The translations under genes were made by a program, and so were the position numbers. From Thalassia testudinum (taxonomy: Eukaryota > Streptophyta > Magnoliopsida > Alismatales > Hydrocharitaceae), in the NCBI GenBank assembly GCA_037157565.1, contig JAZHRO010000062.1, forward strand, positions 992,001 through 1,056,000: a DNA stretch of 64,000 bases, written 5' to 3'. Under the pieces are notes generated by a model, which was given only the letters and a program-made list of their open reading frames with translations, was not told the origin of the DNA and made no database searches. Positions 37,501 through 49,500 of this stretch are shown here, piece by piece. Numbering within the stretch: position 1 is the stretch's first letter; each line of letters starts with the position of its first letter.

Positions 37501-40500
37501 GGACGCAAACACTCTTCTAGTACACACACTATGACTCCATGTACCTACTGTGCCAGAATTGGCCACTCTGAGGCTACATGCTGGCAGAAGCATGATAGGC
37601 CACCTATGGCAATCAGGCAACTGAGATCACTGATGGAGCCCTCACCAGTCATGATGTTAGCTTCCTTAACACAGAGATTGAGACCTTACGACAGCAGATT
37701 ACTCAGTTGACTCGGGCATCCTCTTCTGAGACACCTGCAACTGGTATGTCGTCTCTTTTATTCTCTAGTGATTGATTGATTGACTCTGATGCATCCAAGC
37801 ACCTATGTGGCGAGAGGGGATCTTTCTCTCAATTAGCACCAGTCACACAAGTGGCAGACGAGAAACATTCGCCACTTGTTAACAAGGGAGATAATGTCTT
37901 TATCTCCTACTTTGCGACTAACAGATGTTTTCTGTGTCTAATTTTCCATTAAGTTTGCTATCTGTTAGTAGTATTATCGGAGATCTGAACTGCTGGGCTA
38001 TATTTAATGTATCTTCTTATGTCTTGCAGGACAAGCTCACTGGGAAGACGATTGGTGGAGGGTGTGAGGAACGGGAGGTGTACTATCTGAGCCATACTAT
38101 TGTTGCTGCTTCTGCTACCCAGAACCTTGTTTCCGCTAGATTCCCTCTCCAATGGGATCACCGCCTTAGCCATCTACCTATTAATCGCCTCAAACGAGTT
38201 TTGCCACACATACCATCCATTATTGCTCACCTATGATGCTTATCAGCTGGGCAGCACCAAAGGGCTAATTTTTCCACTTCTTTTACAGTTTCTTTTGTTG
38301 CTATGTTTGATTTGATTCACATGAATGTTTCGGGTCCCAGTCAGACTCTTGATTGACTTGAAAACATATATTATTTTGTGTTATTGGATGGTTTTCACGT
38401 ATTTCTTGGTTGTTTCTTTTGAAGAATAAATCCAATGTGGGATAAATTGTTGAAAATTTTGTTAAGTAAATAAAAACTCGGCATTCTCGTTTGGTGAAGT
38501 ATTTTCCGTCTGATAATGCCTTAAGAGTTTTGTACTACTCGATTGCGCAATTTCTTTTCCAGTTGTGGCATTATCCATGAGACCACATGCCCCCACACCT
38601 CTCAGCAGAATGGTGTTGCTGAGAGGAAACATCGCCATTTACTTGATGTTGCTCGTACCTTCTTGATCCACCACTCGGTCCCCTCTCTTTACTGGGGTGA
38701 TGTTATTTTGACTGCCTGCTTTCTGATCAATAGGATGCTTAACGCTACTTTACATGAACAGATTCCCTTGCAGGTTATGTATCCTAATAGACCCATGTTT
38801 CATGTCACCCCTCGGACTTTTGGTTGTGTTGCTTTTGTCCACCTGTTGGGACCGAGCCGGGATAAATTAGCACCGAGAACAGTTAAGTGTGTTTTCCTTG
38901 AGTATTGCCAGACTTCCTACGATGCAGGTGCTGATCATAGTGGCAACCCAGCTAGCTTGGCCTTTGCATCAGCTCGACGTGAAGAATGCATTCCTCTATG
39001 GTGATCTCCAAGAAGTAGTCTACATGCAGCAGCCACCTAGGTTTGAGGCTCAGAGGGAGTGTGTATGCCAACTACAGAAGGCCATCTACGACCTCAAATA
39101 GTCCCAGAGCATGGTTCCAGAGATTGTCTCAAATTGTAGAGGCAGCTGGATTCAGGAAAACGACAGTTGATTTATCTTTGTCAGGAGGACTCGACGAGGT
39201 ACTGCGGTGCTTCTTGTATATGCTGATGACTTCATTGTCACGAGAGATGATGTGCAGGGTGTTGCTGAGATTAAGTGTATTCAGGCAAAGCAGTTATGAA
39301 AAATTTGAGGACTTTACGATATTTTCTTGGTATTGAGGTTGCTCGTAGCAAGAAGGGCATAATCTTGTCCCAAAAGAGGTATGTGTTAGATATCTTGCAG
39401 GAGGTGGATATGCTTAGGGCCAAGGAGACCAACATTCCTACGGATCCCAAGATGCCACTTTATAATAAGGATGCAAAGTTGGTGGACAGCAAGTAGTACA
39501 GGCAACTTGTGGGCAAGCTGCTATATCTGACTATCACGAAACCCGATCTCCTTTGCAGTAGGGAGATTAAGTCAGTTCATGGCCAAGTCAACACAACACT
39601 GGGATGCAACATCGATGTGCTTCGATACATCAAAAAGGCTCTTGGAAGTGGTTTTCTCTTCTCCAAGAGGTCTTCTATGACATTGGTTGGTTATTCTAAT
39701 GCGGATTACGTCGGATGTCATGTAGACCAAAAATCCACTACGAGGTTTTGCACCTTTTTGGCAAGGAATCTGATCGCATGGAAGAGCAAGAAACAAGGCA
39801 CAGTTACTAGGTTGAGTGCCTAGTCTGAGTACAGGACCATGGCTCAGACGACTACAGAGATGTAGATCAGGCCCCTACTCACTGATTTAGAGGTGCAGTT
39901 CTCTAACCCAATAGAGATGAGGTGTGCCAACAGAGCAGCTACCTTTATTGCCAACAATCGAGCTTTTCATGAGAGGAAAAAGCATGTAGAAGTTGATTGC
40001 CATTATACAAGAGATATTATTCAAAAGGAGCTACTGTATACAACACCAGTCATATCTGAGAGTAGATTGCAGATTTTTTACCAAGCCCTTAGCCAGGTCC
40101 TTGTTTGATTCATGTGTATCCAAGCTGAGCATAATAGATATCTATGCTCCAACTTGATGGGGAGTGTTAGCGTATACACGTTTTGTGTGTAAGGGGCTCT
40201 TGGTTATTTTTTGTTTCTTGTTAGTATTTGTACCACAACTTTCCCATCTCTACATATATAAGGAGAGGTAGGGCTCAATAAGAATCATCTCATTTCCTCT
40301 AATTTAGGCTCCACGAGAGAGAAAGAGGCCAACTGCCATCACCACCACCCCTCTCTACGCATGCATAGCCTCTTCGCACATGCATCGAGGTAGCAACAAC
40401 CCGCGCACACCATTCTACATGTGTCCTTGCCTACAATGCACGCATGCAGGCTTCATGCCTTTGTGTTAATGTGTGAGGCAACTCCCTATTTGCTACACAT

Positions 40501-43500
40501 CATGCACAAGTTCTTTAACCAACGCGCGATAACTGCTACTGCTGCATTGCGCGATCGTGCACATGATGCCTTATCCTACCACGTGCACAAGCACGTGTTG
40601 TTCTGCCTGTTGTGTACATAGCACATAGTGCTGCGTTACTCTCTTGCCACATGCCATCGCACGTCTACCCCTACTGCATGCGCTCTGCTTCCATACGCAT
40701 GCCACCACACGCATATCTCTACCCATGCATTTGCCTCCTATGTGCCACTGCTTATGCACCGCAGCGTGCACTATTTGCTCATCATGCCCAACAACGTGCA
40801 CACTACTATCCATGCGCACATAGTGTGCTCCTACCTTGTCACTGCAAATGCTACTACTGCTACTGATATTGGTCCCCCTATTGTTGCTACTTCTGTTATA
40901 TTGTCTATACCTTTACTAAAGCCATACTACTGTTGCTACCTCTGCTACAGTAATTCTACCATCGTCTGCAGCTACTACTGCTACAGTCTTCTACTACTTG
41001 TTACTGCTACTGCTACTTCTACGGCCCGGGATCATCTTTCATTCTACTACTAGAGATCGTCTCTCATCTATTGCTACAACTGCTTCGGATCATCTCTCGT
41101 CTCTACCTACTTATGTTGCTTAGGATCATCTCCTAGTACCTACCTATTACCATTGCTTGTCTACTATGGTTGCTACTTATGCTACGGCTGCAACCTACTC
41201 CAAATGTCTACATTGAAGGGAAGTTCATTTTTATTTCATGTAACAAGTTGGAAGTTGCACCCTTAAACTTGGGGTAAAGTGTTAGAAAATAAAATAAATT
41301 ATGATTAAATTTGTTAGAACTACTTGTTTTTTCTATTTTTGATTTTTCCTGTTTTGATAGAGTTTTATTACTTTCTATTATCCCTAAGTCCTCTCTCTAC
41401 ATAAACATTGCTCTAGTCACTCTGAAGAGCCAAGGGGAATAATTGTGGTAATAAACAACTAGCTCTCTGCTTTATGTTGCAACCCCAATAAAGGATTGAT
41501 TTAGTCATCTTACAAGCATCTAAACCAGCAACAGATTTTAATTCTCCAAACCCCAAGAATACCTCGCAGCTTGCCAGATATACTTCATGCTATAACACAT
41601 AACTTAAAAATAAACAGGCTAAATGAAAGATCATATGAACCCAGCCAAAAATTCTGCAAACAAAAAATTAATAAAGAGGGAGAAAGTAGACCTACTTTCT
41701 CAAGGAGATCTGTTCAAAGGGACCAGCTGTAGGAATTGTTCCACAAAGATCATTTTGCGACACATCCCTGAAAATGACAAGGTTTAAAATTAGTGGCAGG
41801 AGCAAACTTAGGTTAGCACTGCATCTTTTCATACTTACAGGACTTTGAGATTTGAGAGTTTGGTAAGCTCTCTTGGAATTCGGCCCGTTAAGTGGTTGTC
41901 ATTCAGCCGTCTAGAGAAAAAGATGGATCCAAACATTGTATAAGTATCAGATTCAATAAGCTAATGTAGTTGCAAGTAACCCAACAATCAAGATCAAGCA
42001 TGAGCTCCATGATATCACCATAAAACTACATAAGCATATTTAAAACAAGAAATTAGCTTTGCTAATGTCCCCAATTCTCAAAGTAATGGCCATTTGGCAC
42101 GTGTACGTGCATGGACGTGGACATAGGCATGTCCATGTGTGTGTATCTCTGTTTGAGTATTCGCATGCATATTGTATGTGCCAGCATGTACATGTATGTT
42201 TTATCATCTCATGTGGCTTCGAGGTAGTACCCTTGAACCAAATCAAATTCAAAATAGATCTAGTTAAGAAAAATCTTTGATAGAGATTAAAATTAAAATC
42301 AACATGAAGGTTAGAAAGTTCGTAAAAAGCAGTTCCTCAAACTTACAAGAAGACAAGTGATTTCAGTTGCCCGAGAGACAGAGGAATTGTTCCAGAAATA
42401 TTATTGTCGTATAAATCCAAACTAATCAAGCTTTCTAAGTTACCAAACTCATCTGGAATTGACCCTTCAATTTTGTTTTTGTAGAGTTCCCTGCAGAGAA
42501 TTTGAGAAACACAATCAGAACCACAAGAGACCTCCTAATAGCATATTTTTCACCTCAATTTAATAAGTCTGTCAGAAGTTCCAAGTTAAATGAAACAGCC
42601 ACCATATACTAAAAGGTAAATTATTCACACAAAAGCAAATTATCAAGTATCATTTACAACAAAAATCATTGAATCAGTCATTACAAATCTGTGAACAAAT
42701 GTGTGGGAACAAAAATAATTGAGAGCATAATATTCCTTAGATAGGTGTAAATTGCTATAAAAATATATAATTGAAAAGTTCAAAGACGAGAGAATACCTT
42801 TTCCAAAAGAATCACAAAAATGTAATCATACAACAACAACAACAACCAAGTCTTTTCCCACACTAAGTGGGGTCGGCTATATGGATTCTTTGCCTCCACA
42901 TAGATTGATTTTCAGCCATTTCAAGACTTAAATTAAAGTAATTGAGGTCATACTTAATAGTTTCCTTCCAACACTTGTTTGATCTTCCTTGCCCCCTCTT
43001 AGCGGGTTTAGCCTCCAACTTCTCGCATCTCCTAACTCTAACATCCAGTGGCCTTCTTTGTAAATGTCCAAACCATCTTAGATGTGCCTCTCATTTTATC
43101 ATCTATCGATGCCACCCTAACCCTTTTTCTAATAAACTCATTTGAAATACGATCCTTTCTTGTATGACCACACATCCATCTTAACATCTTCATTTCTGCC
43201 ACAGACATCTTCTGTACATGCCTATAGTTTATAGCCCAGCATTCAGAACCGTACAACATGGCTAGTCTTACCACAGCTCAATAGTATTTTCCTTTGATTT
43301 TTAAAGGAACCCTCTTATCATAGAAAACACCAGAAGCACCCCTCCATTTCAACCACCCTGCATTAATTCTATGTGTAACATCTCCATCAATTCCACCATC
43401 ATGTTGGAAAATGGATCCCAAGTACTTAAAAATATCTTTCATTAGAATGCACCCTTCTCCAATTTTTACATCAATCCCTTCATTGTTCCCTCTACTACTA

Positions 43501-46500
43501 AACTTGCATTTCATATACTTAGTCTCCGTCCTACTTATGCTTAATCCTTTATCTTCTAAGGCTTCTCTCCAAAGCTCAAATTTTCTGTTCACTACATCTC
43601 TTGTCTCATCAACCAACACAATGTCATCTGCAAAAAGCATACACTAAGGCACCTCAAATTGGATATGTTTCGTCAACTCATCCATGACCAAGGCAAAAAG
43701 AAAATGAGTACATACACTAGTAAAATAATGGTAAGCATTTTTTAAAAAAAGAAAGAAGGATGGCTACTCAGGAATCAGTAGTCACCAGAATTTTACTCAG
43801 ATATGAGTACATGTTCCAGTCTATAAAGTGCACCACATCTTCAAAAGGGTGACTGCTGCGCGAGAAACATTCTGCATGAGGAGTGCCCCTCTTTTTTCGA
43901 CCTATCCAAATTGTCCACAAGAAACTCCATCGATCTTGACCTTCCAACATTCAATCTAAAATGCAGCCCCATGTACATGTCTCTAATCTACAAAACTTTC
44001 ACAAAGGCCCCCTCAAGACGCAACATGCAACCAGTCTATACCTACCAATTAAAGCGCTATTGCTGCTTTGATCTTGTTTAGGAGATACTTTACTAGTACT
44101 AAGCTTACATTCTTTGAGAGGGCAATCTATTTTTCTTAAGAAAATAAACCTATAGGGTGTGTTATACTGACATAATAAGGCACCGAGGTGGATCCTCTTC
44201 CAAGACCCTTAAATGTTCGTCACCAAGATACTCACCACAATAATCACAGAGATTAAACATTAGAGTTTCCACATGGAGACCAGGTACATGATATTTGTCA
44301 CCACCCTGATCCTGATATTTACATTGCTACTTGGAAGGCTAGTTGCACTCTTTATCCAATGTCTCATCATACCTCTTTTAATCATGTCAATCCTTCACTA
44401 AAATCCTTTTACTATTTCTTTATCTAATGTGATCATGCCCAAACATATTTAGATGCAATTCATGCCCTTAAATGGATGAAAACAATAGCTGAGGAGGAGA
44501 TGTCCATTTTACAGGTGCATTATACATGTTCAGTGGAATATGACTCACACTCCTTTAGGTACTTAAAATTCCGTGGGTGGCATAGCTACCAAGATCAATG
44601 CAGTCAATAATATCTCCCCTAGAAGTTGTTTAGCTACCTCTCATTCTGTTCTAGGATTCTTCTTTTTTGTTGGGCATTTATGGCATGCGGTAAGGGCCCA
44701 CGTAGCTGCAGCTGGATTTGAAAAAGGAATCAATCATGATTGGGAACCGTTCATTCCATGGTCCCTCTTCGTTGAGATTGATTTTTTATTGTTTATTTTG
44801 TCTAGCTCAATTATTGTATCCCACCTAGCCAAGCCATTCATTCTTTGTTCTCGAAAGAGGCTAGACCAAACAAAGAAAGAATCATTTCACAAGCAAAAGT
44901 AGAGAAGGATTCGAATTTCAAAACCTCGATAGTTCTTGAGAACTATACCAGTTTTCAAGACCAGAGCTATCAACCATTCAGCCATCTCTCTGAGAGACAA
45001 TCTTTCATTTTATTCCTATCCATAGTACATAGCCATAGGAATCTATATACTAACGATTTGTAGATGCAGCACCCCACCCTAGAGGGGAATCTAGATTTCG
45101 ATGTATCCATCTGTATACGGATTACACTATATATATCCATGCATTCAGGAAGTCCATACAAAATTCCTCTAAGTGCATTTCAAGTCTAAACCAAAATCCA
45201 AGAAAGAGTGAATGGTAATAAGTTCTTAAGAATCCATGAGGGGAATTGATCCTTGATTTCAAGGGTCTCTCTTTGATCTTGATCCCCTCATTGGGGATCC
45301 CACCACTGCCGAACATCCCACGTCAGGGATTCCAACGGCAACAGTTCCAATGCCACCATTGGCCACCTCAATGCCGCCACTAGCAGCCCCTTGAGGACTT
45401 CCTCAATGTCACAACTACTACCAGCAGCCCCCTAGGGACTTCCTCAGTGTCGCTGCCGCCGCTGATCCCCCTTAAATCGTCAGCGCTAACGCTGGTGGCC
45501 TCAGCACCACCACTAAGCCCCTTCCAGATTGTCTACACCGCCCCTGCACAGGTTTAGATCACCGCTAAACCTCCTACATTGCCTCTGGTCTGGTTCTGCA
45601 ATGCTTTTCAAATCCAATTTTAGCGGTGCAGGCTGCCAGTGCATCACTCAGGTCTGATTTGGGGCTTTGATTAGGGCCTACAGGTTTCCTCGCCTTGATC
45701 AGAGCCTATTTGCAGTCTTTTCTGGTCTACACACACGTGTGTATGACCCCTTGTTGCACCAGCATGTTCTAGGCACTTCATGCCTGCCTATGTGCATGTT
45801 GCACGCCTTCCTGTGGACATCTAGGTGCACTTCTAGGTGAACACTACCCTTAGCATGTGATTCAACCTTATTGTTCCTCATGGCTGAAGGAAACAACTCA
45901 ACCTTTACCTCAAGGGCCAAGATCCCTGCCTCTGCTCTTATTCAAGGGAGTAATGATTCAATTGACAAGATCCCAAAACTATGTTTTATGGTCGAGAGCA
46001 TTCCATATTTTTTTGGGGGGACATGCGAGATGACACACTCTGGCAGATGCTACTCCTAAATCCAAAGATAGAGGATTTAAGATGTCAGAAAATGATAATT
46101 ATCTCGTCATGAATTAGCTTATGAATATTATTGATCCTAAGATTACAACCAACATGCTATATAAGAAAATGACCAAGGAAATTTGGGAAGGCCTAGAGCG
46201 CAAGTATTCTATAACGAGCAATTCCCGTTAGGCATATATCTACAAACGGATATGGAGTACAAATCAGGTAGATATGTCCTTGGTTGAGTACTTCACTACT
46301 CTTGAGGTACTATTTGAGGAGCTCGCTATTTTCTAGTCTACCTGCTGTGACAAGCAAGTTACTAAGCGGTCAAGTGGCAGACCTATCGATTCCTTGATGG
46401 TCTATCTACTCGGATCAATCTACCCGTAATCAAATTTTGTCAATTGAATCTGTGCTTCATCTGGAGACGATATATGGACGACTTCAAAAACTTGACATTG

Positions 46501-49500
46501 ATTCTCCACCTCATCCATCTACTACCGTTACTAAGAGCACTACTTTTGCTACATCCTGAGGGAGAGGTAGTCGCTTTGGTGGACGTGGCTATGGACGTGG
46601 GTATGATGGGGGTCATGGCAAAGGCACTTACCCCCTTGCTTTCACTGCCAAACAAATAACCATCCATCTGACACGTGTTGAAAGAAGTTTGGTAGGCCAA
46701 CATGGTCCAACTAGACTTCTATGGTTGATGCTCCTTTTACTGCTGATTCCAGGATTGTTCCTAATCAGTCCATTTTTCCTTTCATTGCAAATGAATTAGA
46801 TCGCCTGCGATAATTTTTTAATGAGCCTTCCTCCACTACTGCTGCACTTGCCACCAATACTACAACGAATGCTGCCTATACAAGTACTATCGACTGAATC
46901 ATTGACTTTGGAGCCTCTACTCATCTTACTAACAGGGCTGCCAATTTTTCCTCATCTAGAGACTCTACCACTATTACTTATGTTCTTCTTGCCAACAGAA
47001 GCAAGTCCCTTGTAACTTCTATTTTCTCCCAAATTACAACTTGCTGATGTCTATTGTGCCCCTGAATTTCCACTTAGCCTTTTGTTTGTTAGTTAGATTT
47101 GTAAATGTTGAAGTGTCGTATTATTTTTTATGATCATTATTATTTTCAAGACATCCAAACAAGGCAAATGATTTGTGGGAGCTTTGAAAGCTGTGGGTTA
47201 CAAGGATTGATATATCAGCGACATATCGATATCGCCGGGTCAGCACATATCAATATCAACCTTAATATCTTTTTTCCATGATATCATCGATATATCACCC
47301 ACATCACCGATATATCACCGATATCATAGACTTTTGTTGAACTTTAGAGTTGTACATGCTAAGATTCTTGCTTCCTTGTAGTCCATCAAATATATCAACT
47401 TTAGAGCTGTACATTCTCTGTCGACAATTCAGTCATTGCACTTGGTTTTACTTATTGAAAAATAGGAAGAAGATTCTAAAATGTCGGTGAGAAATACAGT
47501 AGCATCTTCAAACCTCTATAAAAAAATGCATAAAACTAAACACTTTGATAATCCATGAAGGTATTGAAAGGGCTATCTTGCCATCTTTCTTTGATTAAAA
47601 AACATCATCCATGATAATTCTTCTTTCTTTCCCCCACTAGGGTTGACAATGCTACGATATTGCTACGATACTTCTTTTTATCAGTGCCTAAACACTTTTG
47701 GGGGGATGCAATACCTATTGCTGCTTATCAACCAAGCACCCTCTTCTGCCCTCGAAGTTGACACACCCATTCAACTACTTTATCCGGACAAGGACATGTT
47801 TCCTTTACCACTTCACACCTTTAGGTGTGTCTATTTTGTTCACAACTTTAATAGTCTAGATAAACCCTCACCTCAAGCTACCAAATGTGTCCTCCTGAGA
47901 TACTCCCGCATTTAAAAGGGATATCAATATTATGATCAAGTTGGCAAACATTACCATGTTTGTGCCGATGATACATTCTTTGAGAAAGTTTCCTACTTCT
48001 CTCCTGAGGGTCGGGCTACCCAGTTCCAATCTCAGGTATACAAGCAACAAGAGAAACCACCACATACACTTATGCCTATACCTATACCTATCTCCCCTAC
48101 TACTGATGTGAGTACTAGCCCACCCAACGATATGCCTCCTACCGTCTCTACTATGAATGCTCCCCCCCCCCCCCCCCCCCCCCCCCCCGACACGACAAAG
48201 AACCATGGTGAGGATGATAATAGGCCCATTGCCTTGAAGAAGGAAATTTATAGCCTTAAACAAAGTGCCCATGTCAGGTTTGATAGGATAAGCACAGAAG
48301 TAATGAAAATCAACTTCAGGCAATCTACTTCTGATCATTCCATTTTTATCAAAAGGATAACTACTGGCACTACTATATTGGCAGTATATGTAGATGATAT
48401 AATACTAACTGGAGATGATGCAGCTGCTATCCAGGAGGTGGAGCTTTTTCTACAGAAATCATTTGTTACAAAGGATCTTAGTGAATTACACTATGTCTTG
48501 GGCATAAAGGTTGTCAAAGACAGGCATGGTATGGCACTCTCCCAAAGGAAGTACACTCTTGAGATTCTTGAGGATGGACTTCTCAACGCCAAGCATTCTA
48601 CCACTCTTGTGGAACAGAAAGGCAAACTTGTCCATACTAGAGATTCTATCTTTGAAGATGTAAACAAGTATAGAAGTGTGGTTAGAAATTTACTTTATGT
48701 TACCATTACCCATCCAGATATCAGTTTTGTAGAAAGCAAGGACAGCTAATATATGGAAAAAACATACTACAGCCACTAGAATGATGTATGTCTTATTTTG
48801 AAGTCCCTAAAGAGGTCTCCTAGTAGAGGTCTATTTTATAGGAAAAGTGGACACTTACAGTTGTCATCTTACTTTGACACTGATTATGCTAGATCAATTG
48901 AAGACGAAAATCCACTACAAGGTTTGTTGTTTCCTTTAAGGTATCCCTGTGTCCTAGCATAGCAAGAAGCAAACTGTGCTTGCTCGATCTAGTGCAAAAG
49001 TAGAGTAAAGAATCATGGCTCACACTGCATGCGAGGTCATGTAGATCAACTCCTTTTTGATTGATCTGGGCATTTCCATTAAGAGTCCTACTCCTATGTA
49101 TTACAATAACAAATTTGTCGCCTACATTACTTGTATATCCTATTTTCCATAAGATGACGAAGCATATTAAGGTAGACTACCATTTTATACGCAATGCAGT
49201 GATGAAAAGAAGAATTACCATTCCATATATATCCGTTAAGCTTTAGCTAGTAGACATCTTTACAAAGACACTTCCAAGAAAGTGGCACTCCTTCGTTTGT
49301 GACAAGTTGGGTCTGAAAGACACCTAGCTCCAACTTGAAGGAAGGTGTTAGAGTTCTAACTATTTTCTTTCTTCATTATGTCTATTTCACAGTTTTATAT
49401 TTAGTCGAGGACTCTTCATGTAATTCTCTTTGCTTCTTCTCTATATAAGAGAAGCTAAAGTTTTCTTTTGAGAATAAAATGCTCTTTTCTTGTCAACATT

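Larger units (their letters stand above)
36040..40304 (+). mobile_element. Ty1/Copia element 2, inactive, nested in the non-autonomous element
   Basis: A 4265-bp element flanked by TAGGC (36035-36039 and 40305-40309). LTRs are 142 and 140 bp and start TGTTAGCGTATACACG. The primer site TGGTATCAAAGC lies at 36182-36193, and the purine tract TTGATGGGGAG before the 3' LTR. It runs in gag-protease-integrase-RT-RNase H order with many stops and a deletion joining integrase to RT. Confidence 0.93.
35864..41503 (+). mobile_element. non-autonomous LTR element, split by a Copia insertion
   Basis: Flanked by the direct repeat GTCAT (35859-35863 and 41504-41508). The left LTR begins TGTTAGAGAATAAACTAGG and the right LTR TGTTAGAAAATAAAATAAA; both share GATTAAATTTGTTAG and CCCTAAG..CTCTCTCTA. 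A purine tract CTTGGGGTAAAG precedes the right LTR. Without the nested Copia (36040-40304 plus one duplication) it is about 1.37 kb with no retroviral coding sequence, so it must have been mobilised in trans. It lies wholly within LRR1 intron 5. Confidence 0.8.
44528..45290. other. nuclear insertion of plastid DNA (psbC 3' end to trnS-UGA)
   Basis: Collinear with the plastid psbC / trnS-UGA neighbourhood: the end of psbC on + followed by trnS-UGA on minus. The sequence from 44992 to about 45290 is probably the adjoining plastid spacer, but I am less sure of it. Indels and substitutions show it is old. Located in LRR1 intron 2. Confidence 0.75.
45291..49500 (+). mobile_element. Ty1/Copia element 3, 5'-truncated relic
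   Basis: Gag, protease, integrase C-terminus, RT and RNase H follow in Copia order, ending in a purine tract (CTTGAAGGAAGG) and a 3' LTR starting TGTTAGAGTTC at 49346. I found no matching 5' LTR. The region 45291-45879 is a GC-rich leader-like stretch with CCGCC/CAGCAGCCCC words and no clear LTR. Located in LRR1 intron 2. Confidence 0.8.

Noticed and set aside
40571..41053. Cys/His/Tyr-rich open frames on both strands resembling a small secreted protein
   Set aside because: Result of CATGC and CTACTG word repetition within the non-autonomous element. No signal peptide or homologue recognised.
41687..41695. Apparent stop codon ending the LRR gene right after exon 5
   Set aside because: AAA|GTAGG is a good donor, and splicing to the acceptor at 34502 restores the conserved [10 protein letters not shown] tail in phase.
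44901..44991. Functional nuclear tRNA-Ser gene
   Set aside because: T arm disrupted and psbC lies alongside in plastid order, so it is a plastid-derived pseudogene.
48032..48338. Gly-rich minus-strand frames
   Set aside because: Antisense of the C27 tract and Copia 3 linker.
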